This document shows, one piece after another, positions 21,921 through 31,488 of a DNA stretch of 64,000 nt. The notes below the pieces were generated by a model, which saw only the letters and a program-made list of their open reading frames with translations, was not told where the DNA came from and did not search any database. Origin of the DNA: Riptortus pedestris (taxonomy: Eukaryota > Arthropoda > Insecta > Hemiptera > Alydidae). The position numbers and the translations under genes were made by a program. The stretch is from the NCBI GenBank assembly GCA_019009955.1, contig CM032228.1, positions 260,173,001 to 260,237,000 on the forward strand, given 5' to 3'. Within the stretch, counting starts at the first letter, position 1. Every line of letters starts with the position of its first letter.

Positions 21921-22191
21921 AAAAAATTAAAATTAAAAAAAAAAAAAAAGAATAAAAATTGGAAAAATAAAATATTGAATATCATATTAATATAAAATAA
22001 ATAGTGTGGAAAGGAGAATTACTAAAATGTGAGAAACTATGTACAAGCAATATATGAACATACTACGTATACTTCACTACACATATACTACACACAGTAA
22101 CAAGGAACCGAACTAAACTGTAAATTATAAACTATGGAAGGGCGTAATAACCATGCAGTTGATCGCCCCAAAAACAACCTCATCTACATCT
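21911..22191 (+). other. LINE 3' terminus and right inverted-repeat arm
   Basis: An A-rich start, then the reverse complement of 19907-20006 (21945-22044), then ~145 bases ending GGCGTAATAACCATGCAGTT and ACATCT before the target duplication. The GGGCGTAATAACC word is shared with the 3' end of the LINE at 39375 and with the scraps at 43813 and 48144. Confidence 0.6.
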
Positions 22192-22203
22192 ACTACACGT
22201 CGG

Positions 22204-22460
22204 AATTGTACAGAATCAATCTTTTTGCAAATTAAATTTACTATAAATATTGTTATATACATTTATTCCCTATCTTGAATATTAACCGAGATATTTGCAT
22301 TTTTATAAATTTGGGCCGATAACGGATGACTGTATCCCGCCAAAAGCTAGTTCGGCCCTTGGCCGCAAATGTTCGGCTCTCGTATGGAGATTTCTCTATT
22401 TTATAACTTCACGTGGGAAATCTGCTTAGTTTACGCAGCCCCTGCGTGGTGGACTTTTTT
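22204..22460 (-). mobile_element. Helentron-like element, right part of split copy
   Basis: Continues the element begun at 9570: AATTGTACAGAATCAATCTT, then ATATTTGCATTT, then GAGATTTC...GGAAATCTGC and GTGGACTTTTTT. It abuts PolB coding sequence at 22461. It lacks the LINE scrap found in the two full-length copies, so it belongs to an older or different subfamily. Confidence 0.55.
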
Positions 22461-22956
22461 ATAGAAAGAACTATTTATAATGGAAATGTATCAGCTGTCC
22501 ATCTTCGTAATAAGATAGAGCCCCTGCATGTAGGAATGTCTATTCTAGACATCTCTAAGACAGTCATGTATGACTATCACTATAATATCATGCTTCCTAA
22601 ATACGGACCAGAAAGGATAATTTTAGCTTATACTGATACCGACGCTTTTATATACAAAATAATTACGAATGATTTGTACAAAGATTTTCTAGAAATGTTA
22701 GATCACCTCGACACTTCCGATTACCCTAAAGATCACCCGTGCTACTCCGATAAAAACAAAAAGGTTCTCGGTAAATTCAAGGATGAAGCCAAAGGCATGT
22801 TAATAAATGCCTTCGTTGGTCTTCGAGCTAAAATGTATTCTCTTCTTATCGAACAACATGAAATAAGAAAAGCAAAGGGGGTTAAAAAAGCTGTTTTAAA
22901 AAACTCTATAACCTATCAAGATTTTGTAACATGTCTTCAAGAACAAAAAGAGTTTC

Positions 22957-24385
22957 TGAGTTGGTATTCTGGCGGGTGGAAGTGACTTCTAATGTAGGTA
23001 GGATGAAAAAATGTAGGCTACGCTTCCACTATAATAATTTAATAACACGGCAAAGCGCTTTCGATGCTGTGCATCATCGTCAGTGATGTGTGACAGTGTG
23101 CCAATGGTTGATTACATGTTGAGCTTGCAGGGCTTTCATATTCTGAGTTGGTATTCTGGCAGGTGGAAGTGACTTCTAATGTAGGTAGGATGAAAAAATG
23201 TAGGCTACGCTTCCACTATAATAATTTAATAACACGGCAAAGCGCTTTCGATGCTGTGCATCATCGTCAGTGCCGTGTAACAGTGTGCCAATGGTTGATG
23301 CCAGGTTGAGCTTGCCGGGCTTCCATATTCTGAGTTGGTATTCTGGCAGGTGGAAGTGACTTCTAATGTAGGTAGGATGAAAAAATGTAGGCTACGCTTC
23401 CACTATAATAATTTAATAACACGGCAAAGCGCTTTCGATGCTGTGCATCATCGTCAGTGCCGTGTAACAGTGTGCCAATGGTTGATGCCAGGTTGAGCTT
23501 GCCGGGCTTCCATATTCTGAGTTGGTATTCTGGCAGGTGGAAGTGACTTCTAATGTAGGTAGGATGAAAAAATGTAGGCTACGCTTCCACTATAATAATT
23601 TAATAACACGGCAAAGCGCTTTCGATGCTGTGCATCATCGTCAGTGCCGTGTAACAGTGTGCCAATGGTTGATGCCAGGTTGAGCTTGCCGGGCTTTCAT
23701 ATTCTGAGTTGGTATTCTGGCGGGTGGAAGTGACTTCTAATGTAGGTAGGATGAAAAAATGTAGGCTACGCTTCCACTATAATAATTTAATAACACGGCA
23801 AAGCGCTTTCGATGCTGTGCATCATCGTCAGTGCCGTGTAACAGTGTGCCAATGGTTGATGCCAGGTTGAGCTTGCCGGGCTTTCATATTCTGAGTTGGT
23901 ATTCTGGCGGGTGGAAGTGACTTCTAATGTAGGTAGGATGAAAAAATGTAGGCTACGCTTCCACTATAATAATTTAATAACACGGCAAATCGCTTTCGAT
24001 GCTGTGCATCATCGTCAGTGCCGTGTAACAGTGTGCCAATGGTTGATGCCAGGTTGAGCTTGCCGGGCTTTCATATTCTGAGTTGGTATTCTGGCGGGTG
24101 GAAGTGACTTCTAATGTAGGTAGGATGAAAAAATGTAGGCTACGCTTCCACTATAATAATTTAATAACACGGCAAAGCGCTTTCGATGCTGTGCATCATC
24201 GTCAGTGCCGTGTAACAGTGTGCCAATGGTTGATGCCAGGTTGAGCTTGCCGGGCTTCCATATTCTGAGTTGGTATTCTGGCGGGTGGAAGTGACTTCTA
24301 ATGTAGGTAGGATGAAAAAATGTAGGCTTCGCGACGACGATGCACGTGACGATGATGCCTACATTTTTTCATCCTACCTACATTA
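22957..24385 (+). mobile_element. 187-bp tandem-repeat insert with 12-bp target duplication
   Basis: Seven complete 187-bp units starting TGAGTTGGTATTCTGG at 22957, 23144, 23331, 23518, 23705, 23892 and 24079, plus a partial eighth at 24266. The last part is a 29-bp-arm hairpin (24299-24385). The insert is flanked by AAAAAGAGTTTC at 22945-22956 and 24386-24397. Joining across it restores the polymerase frame, so it is a genuine insertion and not a slipped native repeat. Units differ by only a few bases (G/A in GGCGGGTGG, T/C in the last CTTTCATATT/CTTCCATATT). No open frame. I do not recognise the element class. Confidence 0.8.
24299..24385. repeat. Perfect 29-bp hairpin at end of tandem-repeat insert
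   Basis: Arms 24299-24327 (TAATGTAGGTAGGATGAAAA...) and 24357-24385 (reverse complement) around a 29-base GC-richer loop. The outer arm ends exactly at the target duplication. The left arm is a normal part of each 187-bp unit; only the last unit is followed by the inverted copy. Confidence 0.9.
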
Positions 24386-24552
24386 AAAAAGAGTTTCGTC
24401 ATCCTATGCACTTCATCAGATCAACAAAACAGATAATGTATTCACAAACGAATAACAAATTGTCCCTATCACCCTATGATGTCAAACGACTAATAATGGA
24501 CGATGGAATTTCTACTCAAGCTCATGGCCATTATAATCAAACTCTGATGTAA

Positions 24553-25089
24553 TTCTGTTAAGACTTATTTAATGACCCTAAAATGTGATGTAATTTAATT
24601 GAATAAAAACTTCTTTTTATTTTTTATGTTATCTCTCTAGCATTGCATGCTAATCTATTTAGTACAAAGTCCTGAAAATATAAATCTGCTAGGACAGCTA
24701 TCATATTCCTCAATTGTGAATGTTGTGTGTAAAAGGACATTACTCATACTAAGTATAAGATTTGTTTTTTCCAGTAGAGTATAGTAGCTCTTTCTTCCGC
24801 GCTCTAAATACTTATGCTGGGAAATGAGGAGTCACTTTGAGAGGGGGGGGGGGAAGCAAAAGGTAGAAGAGTGCAGGCACGAACGAACATGCAAATCCTG
24901 CCACTGCTTGCTGATCACCTAATGACGAATGCGTAACGTGATAAGAAGACAATGCCATACTACAGGAAACAACAAGCAGAAGACGATACATCGAATTGGT
25001 AGGCTTTAGTCAAGGACGCACAACAAACCGATGGGGTGAGGATTAGAGCATAAGCTCTAGGGGGGGAGGGTCCACGTCAGACGGAACAG
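24553..25089. other. Intergenic, no gene seen
   Basis: Holds the probable polyadenylation signal of the PolB fossil (AATAAA near 24602). It also has a run of 11 G near 24844 and a more mixed-composition stretch leading into the satellite array. No repeat family of the window is recognisable here, so this is one of few single-copy-looking stretches. Confidence 0.5.
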
Positions 25090-26910
25090 TCAGGCCACTA
25101 TGACGTCAGGGGTTGACCGTCAGCTGGGACGTCGCTGGTTGAGCTTCAGCTGGTTACATAGAGGTCTCTATCAGGAGTTACGTACCTCGTAGTAGTTAAA
25201 TAGACCGGAAGTGATCCGACTCTCGTACGGCTTCATTTTTCCTGGAGCGTGAGCTGGTTCCGTAGAGGTTTTATCTGGAGTGACTTAATTTACGAGTTAC
25301 GAGTAGTTGAATGGATGGCTCACCGGAAGTGATCCGACCCTCTCGTACGGCTTCATTTTTCCTGGAGCGTGAGCTGGTTCCGTAGAGGTTTTATCTGGAG
25401 TGACTTAATTTACGAGTTACGAGTAGTTGACTGGATTGCTCACCGGAAGTGATCCGACTCTCGTACGGCTTTATTTTTCCTGGAGCGTGAGATGGTTCCG
25501 TAGAGGTTTTATCTGGAGTGACTTAATTTACGAGTTACGAGTAGTTGAATGGATTGCTCACCGGAAGTGATCCGACTCTCGTACGGCTTCATTTTTCCTG
25601 GAGCGTGAGCTGGTTCCGTAGAGGTTTTATCTGGAGTGACTTAATTTACGAGTTACGAGTAGTCGCATGGATTGCTCACCGGAAGTGATCCGACCCTCTC
25701 GTACGGCATCATTTTTCCTGGAGCGTGAGATGGTTCCGTAGAGGTTTTATCTGGAGTGACTTAATTTACGAGTTACGAGTAGTTGAATGGATTGCTCACC
25801 GGAAGTGATCCGACTCTCGTACGGCTTCATTTTTCCTGGAGCGTGAGCTGGTTCCGTAGAGGTTTTATCTGGAGTGACTTAATTTACGAGTTACGAGTAG
25901 TCGCATGGATTGCTCACCGGAAGTGATCCGACCCTCTCGTACGGCTTAATTTTTCCTGGAGCGTGAGCTGGTTCCGTAGAGGTTTTATCTGGAGTGACTT
26001 AATTTACGAGTTACGAGTAGTTGAATGGATGGCTCACCGGAAGTGATCCGACCCTCTCGTACGGCTTCATTTTTCCTGGAGCGTGAGCTGGTTCCGTAGA
26101 GGTTTTATCTGGAGTGACTTAATTTACGAGTTACGAGTAGTTGAATGGATTGCTCACCGGAAGTGATCCGACCCTCTCGTACGGCTTCATTTTTCCTGGA
26201 GCGTGAGCTGGTTCCGTAGAGGTTTTATCTGGAGTGACTTAATTTACGAGTTACGAGTAGTTGAATGGATTGCTCACCGGAAGTGATCTGACCCTCTCGT
26301 ACGGCTTCATTTTTCCTGGAGCGTGAGCTGGTTCCATAGAGGTTTTATCTGGAGTGACTTAATTTACGAGTTACGAGTAGTTGAATGGATGGCTTACCGG
26401 AAGTGATCCGACCCTCTCGTACGGCTTAATTTTTCCTGGAGCGTGAGCTGGTTCCGTATAGGTTTTATCTGGAGTGACTTCATTTACGAGTTACGAGTAG
26501 TCGCATGGATTGCTAACCGGAAGTGATCCGACCCTCTCGTACGGCATCATTTTTCCTGGAGCGTGAGCTGGTTCCGTAGAGGTTTTATCTGGAGTGACTT
26601 AATTTACGAGTTACGAGTAGTCGCATGGATTGCTCACCGGAAGTGATCCGACCCTCTCGTACGGCATCATTTTTCCTGGAGCGTGAGCTGGTTCCGTAGA
26701 GGTTTTATCTGGAGTGACTTAATTTACGAGTTACGAGTAGTTGAATGGATTGCTCACCGGAAGTGATCCGACCCTCTCGTACGGCTTCATTTTTCCTGGA
26801 GCGTGAGCTGGTTCCGTAGAGGTTTTATCTGGAGTGACTTAATTTACGAGTTACGAGTAGTTGAATGGATGGCTCACCGGAAGTGATCCGACCCTCTCGT
26901 ACGGCTTCAT
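25090..26910 (+). repeat. 118/120-bp satellite-like tandem array
   Basis: Unit anchor CCGGAAGTGATCCGAC is at 25205, 25323, 25443, 25561, 25679, 25799, 25917, 26037, 26157, 26277, 26397, 26517, 26637, 26757 and 26877 (one copy reads GATCTGAC). The two unit lengths differ by ACTCTCG versus ACCCTCTCG. About 14 full units; a diverged half-unit lies at 25090-25204. Later units are consistently 120 bp, and variants such as AGTCGCATGG versus AGTTGAATGG alternate, which suggests higher-order duplication. No coding potential. Confidence 0.9.
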
Positions 26911-26974
26911 TCATCCTCGACATTCAACGAGACCTTAATCCGTGACCCTGGGTCAGAGCCGCTATTTCATAACT

Positions 26975-27162
26975 ATTTATTGAGAAGTCTTAAATAAAAA
27001 AACATTTTATTATTAACAAATCCACAGCAACAACGGGGATAACCCCTAAAAACTGTGACGGGGAAATGTCAAACTATTGTGGAAAGTAAAGCCTTGTCAA
27101 AAAAATACCATCACCATCTAGCCTCCAATGAATTTCCGGGTGAAGCCGGGTATCTGAGATAG
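26975..27162 (+). mobile_element. Helitron-like 3' fragment
   Basis: About 190 bases of the family's 3' domain, from GAAGTCTTAAATAAAAAAAC to TCCGGGTGAAGCCGGGTATC and TGAGATAG. The final CTAG is mutated to ATAG. It lies just beyond the satellite array; whether the array sits inside a larger Helitron cannot be decided, since no 5' end is seen upstream. Confidence 0.55.
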
Positions 27163-29304
27163 TATATATATAAAATTGTAACCTCTGTCTGTACATTGAT
27201 TTTTTTCGCGAAATTTCACGATAACTTTTCGTTTCACATGTCATAGACACCATAAATACATTTTGTTTCTTTCGTGTCTGTTTGTTTGTTTGTTACCTTT
27301 TCACGCATAAACGGCTGAACCGAATTTTATGAAACTAGGTATGCATCTTACTACTAACCCAACTTAGACTTTAGGCTAAATTAATATTCTCTGAGAAGAA
27401 CAAGAGTGGGGGTTATACGGGAAGCCTGAAATTAAAAATAGCGATATTTCGTTTCCTATTGGTTTTTCGGCAAATATGAACATAATAAAAGAAGTTTATT
27501 TTGTTATTAAGAGTAACTTTTGTTCTATACATGTTTTTCGTATACCAATTATAAACGAGATATACTCTAAAACCTATAGCGGAAGTGAACAATTCTATTT
27601 GGCACAAAAGACTCAACCCAACTAAATAAAACTCGGTATGTTTATTAGTGTTGACGCCTTAATTATCACATGCCATACCAACATTTCTAGGGACGAGCAG
27701 GAGCGGGGGTTGTAAGAAAGGCCTGAAATTGAAAGTAGTGATACTTCGTTACCTATTGGTTTTTCGACAAACATGCACTTGACAAAAGTTTTTTATTTTG
27801 TTATTTTCAGTAACTTTTGTAATGTTCACTTTTGTCCTATAACAAAGTATAAACGAGATATACATTATAAACTAAAGCGGAAGCCAACAATTTTGTTGGG
27901 AACTAACGATTGAACCGAACTTAACAAAACTCGGTATGTGAATTACCAATTATTCTACCATAATTATAAGCTATATTAAATTTTTTAGGTTCGAACGGGA
28001 GTGGGAGTTATAAGGAAGGCCTGAAGTAAAAATTCGAGATATTTCATTTCCTATTTGTTTTTCGGCAAACGTGCACATAACAAATTTTTTTAACTTTGTT
28101 ATTTAGAGCAACTTTTGTTTCATTCACTTATGTCGTAAAATGAAGTAAATACGGGATATAAGCTAAATCTATAGCTGGAGTAGACGATTTTATTAGTACT
28201 TATTTAAGTGTTTTTAATATAGGCATATTATGACAAATGATGTTATGTTTTAGTCTTATCTATTTCGATTATTCAGTTCTGAGTATGATTCGGATTAGTG
28301 AGGTTATAAATCTCCACCTCCCCCCCCCCTCCTCCTCTTTTATTTATTTTCCCTAGAAAATAGCTTTGTTATTTATTTCCAATTTAACTAAATTTAAACT
28401 ATAAGAGCATTTCCATTATTTAATTTGTATAATGTATTATTTTTAAAAAATCGTGCTGAATTTCCTCAAGGAGTGATAGCGGAAGTAGTAGTGAAACAAC
28501 CTCTTTGATTTTGTTAATATATTATCTTATTTCCGATATCTTCATGTTATTGACACAAATATATACTATCATAACAATTAAACGTTAATGGTAATGCAAT
28601 TAGGACAAAAGACAATATGCGTTAAAACTCGATATGATTGTTTAAAGTAATACTTAGGACGGCTACGATCTCTTCCTCTCGACTAGCGTTTTGAATATAA
28701 ATGAAATTATTTTTAGGGAAACACTATTATTTAATTCCATCAGGTAGATAAATTATTACAATAATATTTTAGATCAATAATTATTGATCAATAATTATAA
28801 TTTAAGGAGAAGAATGTTGATAGCTCTAATGCGAGAGCGGAAATAGAGGGGCGGCTAATAAAGTTAATTGAGTTTATTTATTTCCTGTTTAATGCTGGTA
28901 TTACGGGAAGTGATTTCCACTGAGATCTACTATTATGAAGATAACCTTATGTGCTAAACTATGCTTAAACTATATGTGCTCGGATTGGTTTTTGCACGGA
29001 AATATGTTCATTATAGATGATATTTAATTGTAATAAATGCTATTCATGATTATGGTTTGAATTATTCAAAAACGGTGAGTCAAAAAGTGGAGAGGGATAG
29101 ATTAGGAACACATTTTTATTTATTCTTCATAACTAAAATTTCTATTCTGTTAATACCCAAAATTTGCCTTCAGGATTGGCTATTTTGGAAAAACATTACG
29201 TCGTGGAGTGAAGTGTATTTGTACATATTAAAGTCTTGCTATAAGAATACCATCATTAGTCAGTCAACAATGATTTCCCGGACATCGCCGGGTACCTTAG
29301 CTAG
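27163..29304 (+). mobile_element. Helitron-like element, long form
   Basis: The 5' end TATATATAAAATTGTAACC directly follows the previous 3' fragment. It has two to three monomers and a ~850-base 3' core (28200-29060). The 3' terminus CCCGGACATCGCCGGG, TACCTTAG, CTAG belongs to the second 3'-end subfamily (TTTCCCGG...GTACCTTAG instead of GAATTCCCGG...GTATCTGAG). Confidence 0.7.
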
Positions 29305-29315
29305 TCTATCTATAG

Positions 29316-29969
29316 TGTTGCGTAGATTAAATATACCAGGAACCACGTGATTGGGGAGTGCGGAGGAGTTCAGAGAAGTGCCGCTAATTAGTTGCGCCCT
29401 TACTAGTCCCTTCTTGGAAAAGCCTCGGTCTCACCCTGCTCTCCATTTAAGCCTTTACAGCTAAATCTAATTATAGCCGTCTCCCTGGAACTTCTAGACC
29501 TTTCACGAACTGGAACCTTCTATGCCTAGTAACTTCTACAAGCATTTAAAAGGAAGTCTCACAGTACCCCACAGTCAGTTTATGCTCGGATGTCTTGAAG
29601 GTCACTTCAGTGCTCCAGTGCGACTTAGTGCAGTGCGGTAAAGTGTTTTTGTAAGAAGAACAGTGTTGTGCCGTGACTGTAAGTAACAGTTTAGTGCCGT
29701 GTTTAAGACAGTGCAGTGCCGCGAAGTAAAGGCCAGTGCAGTGCCGTCTTTTGTGAATTTCAGTGACCGTGAGTGAATTTTTGGACTGTGAAATCTGAAG
29801 AACAGTGACACTATCAGTGTAATACTGTGAGTAGTAATAATCAAGAGTATTGTGCATTGTGAAATAAATTGTGCAGTGATAAACTTTGAAACTTGTGTGT
29901 GTGTTTAATTTTGCAATCCAAAAGAACTCTTATTAACGTTTATTACTGGTTTTGTTATAAAACGTAACT
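29316..29969 (+). repeat. 5' LTR of Gypsy element
   Basis: Starts TGTTGCGTAGATTAAATATA and ends CGTAACT; the 3' copy ends CATAACA. The downstream third is packed with AGTG/GTGC words (CAGTGCAGTGCCG and similar). AATAAA near 29863 is a possible polyadenylation signal. Confidence 0.9.
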
Positions 29970-29971
29970 AC

Positions 29972-29988
29972 TGGTGTCAGAAGTGGGA
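29972..29988 (+). promoter_or_regulatory. Primer binding site of Gypsy element
   Basis: TGGTGTCAGAAGTGGGA begins two bases after the LTR and starts with the TGG expected for pairing with a tRNA 3' CCA. I have not identified the tRNA. Confidence 0.6.
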
Positions 29989-30011
29989 TTGCAAAATTAA
30001 AATCAACAACT

Positions 30012-31488
30012 ATGAAGTCTGAAGAACTAAAAGTGGAACAGCTGAAGAAGGAGCTGGCTAAATTGGACCTGCCAACAACAGGAAACAAGGCTGAACTACA
30101 AAGGCGGTTGATTGATGAATTCCAAAGGCGAAGAATCGATGTAAGTACACACGAGTTTGACGATAAAGAAGACATTTCTGTAAGTACTTCTATCTCAAGT
30201 AGCAATTTGGACTTGAATGCAATTTTAGCGGCTATGATGGAAAATAATCAGAAACTCTTGGAAGCTTCCAGAACTAATTACGAGAGATTAGAAGAAGCTT
30301 CTAAAGCTAATTGCAAGGAGATTTTATAAAAAGGAGAGGTTAGAAGAAAAATTCCAGGAAGCTTCTAAAAGTAACAGCGAGAAGATCTTAGCGGAAGTAA
30401 GATAAGAATTTCAAGAAGCTTCCAGAACTAATTGTGAGAGACTCGAAGAAAAATTTCGGGAAGCTTCTAGAGCTAATGGCGAGAAACTTGAGGAACTTCA
30501 GGAAGCTTCCAGAACGACAAACCTTAAACTCCACGAAATATCAGAAGTATTGGGCAAACGATTGAAAGCCATTGAGCAGAGAGTGAGCGGATTTGATGAA
30601 AAACTGATTAATGTTGAAAAGAAAGTGTCCAATCTAAGAAGAAAGATGGACGATGAAATACATGAGCTGCAATTCCAAATGGGCAATCTACAAGTTCGAG
30701 AAGGTCCGGTGAGAGTTATTTCAGAACAGTTCAGCAGGATAAAGGCCCCTACGTTTGATGGTAGCGTACCATTCAATGTTTTTAAGTTCCAATTTGAGAC
30801 AGTGGCCAGTAAAAACGGATGGAATGATGAAGAAAAAGCCATAGAACTGATTTTGGCACTGAAGGGAGCTGCTGCAGAAATCCTGGAGAGTTTGCCATCA
30901 GCTTGCAGGAATAATTATGAGGACATTATGGTGACCTTACAGCGCAGGTTTGGCAGTGAGCATAAGCGAGAACTGTACAGGATGGAGTTACGGGGCAGAG
31001 TGCAAAAACCGAATGAGACACTACAAGATTTTGCCATGGAAATCGAACGTCTGGTCCAGCTGACTTACATAGGTGCAAATCATCCATTCCTAGATCAGTT
31101 CAAGATCGAAGCATTTGTGAATGGTATTCGAGATCCAGACGTTAAATGTGCGGTATGTGCAATGCAAAAATCATCCTTTGCTGAAACCATCTCTTATACA
31201 CTAGCCCAGGAGACCGCTAAAGTAATTTCAAAGCCACCAGTCTATAAGGTGCGACGTCTGGAGGCTGATATTCATAATAACGCTCAAATCTCAAGCAGTG
31301 ACATAGAAGGAGTAGTCAAGCAAATATTGGAGGAGCAAAGGAACAGATCACGCTCAAAATGCTTCAACTGCGGTAAGGCCGGCCATTTTCAACGTAACTC
31401 CAAATCACCAAAGAAAAGATCAAGATCTGTTTCCTCACCAAGGGAGAACAAACGGACGAATAACCCCAAATCTCAAGAGACACCGTAA
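30012..31488 (+). pseudogene. Gypsy gag with N-terminal SAP-like motif
   Basis: Structural protein that would pack element RNA. The start MKSEELKVEQLKKELAKL and then NKAELQRRLIDEF fit a SAP-type helix-extended-helix DNA-binding motif (residues ~5-38). A Glu/Arg-rich heptad-like stretch with repeated EASRTN/ERLEEKF motifs follows (30240-30530), broken by a stop/frameshift near 30328 and a TAA near 30403. From 30550 the frame is open: coiled-coil region, then a retrotransposon gag core (APTFDGSVPFNVFKFQFETV, AIELILALKGAAAEIL, LQDFAMEIERLVQLTY). One CCHC knuckle follows as CFNCGKAGHFQRNS, with the last Cys replaced by Ser, then a basic RS-rich tail. It ends at 31486-31488. Confidence 0.85.

Larger units (their letters stand above)
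9754..22191 (+). mobile_element. I/Jockey-group LINE, 5'-truncated, with nested insertions
   Basis: A non-LTR retrotransposon inserted in a Helentron-like element. It is flanked by a 12-bp duplication, 9742-9753 and 22192-22203, with one mismatch. In order it holds an ORF1 C-terminal remnant with a 61-bp minisatellite, ORF2 (endonuclease, reverse transcriptase, RNase H, CCHC end), a poly(A) tract at 14259-14286 and a long 3' region. The 3' region was later interrupted by a TIR transposon (14428-19643) and a Helitron (20031-21859). Its last ~50 bases (GGCGTAATAACCATGCAGTT onward) resemble the 3' end of the second LINE at 39375, which supports placing the 3' terminus at 22191. Without the insertions the element is about 5.4 kb. 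Confidence 0.7.
22461..24552 (+). pseudogene. Viral-type DNA polymerase B fossil, palm to C-terminus
   Basis: Coding blocks 22461-22956 and 24398-24552 read in one frame once the 22957-24385 insert is set aside. The first block has VGMSILDISKTVMYDYHYN, then the catalytic motif C as LAYTDTDAF (usual final S is A), then GKFKDEAKG and FVGLRAKMYSL. Next is a lysine-rich AKGVKKAV like the K-x-Y-region of family B polymerases. The second block has FIRSTKQIMYSQ, KLSLSPYDVKRLIMDDG and a terminal AHGHYN before the stop at 24550-24552. AATAAA follows at about 24602. Motifs A and B of the palm are missing. Best read as the 3' half of the gene whose exonuclease half is at 8579-9425. Polinton/Maverick or a related endogenous dsDNA virus is the likely source. 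Confidence 0.8.

Noticed and set aside
22957..24385. CRISPR-like array
   Set aside because: The whole 187-bp unit repeats with no unique spacers; the setting is eukaryotic and inside a mobile-element fossil.
25090..26910. CRISPR-like or coding repeat
   Set aside because: Contiguous 118/120-bp units without spacers; unit length changes and stops in all frames argue against coding.
29305..29315. Gypsy 5-bp target duplication
   Set aside because: Left TATAG and right ATATA are not identical, and the right flank is a TA tract, so no duplication can be claimed.
29546..29857. Minus-strand open frames in the LTRs
   Set aside because: Antisense of the AGTG-rich LTR; present in both LTRs as repeats and with no recognisable domain.
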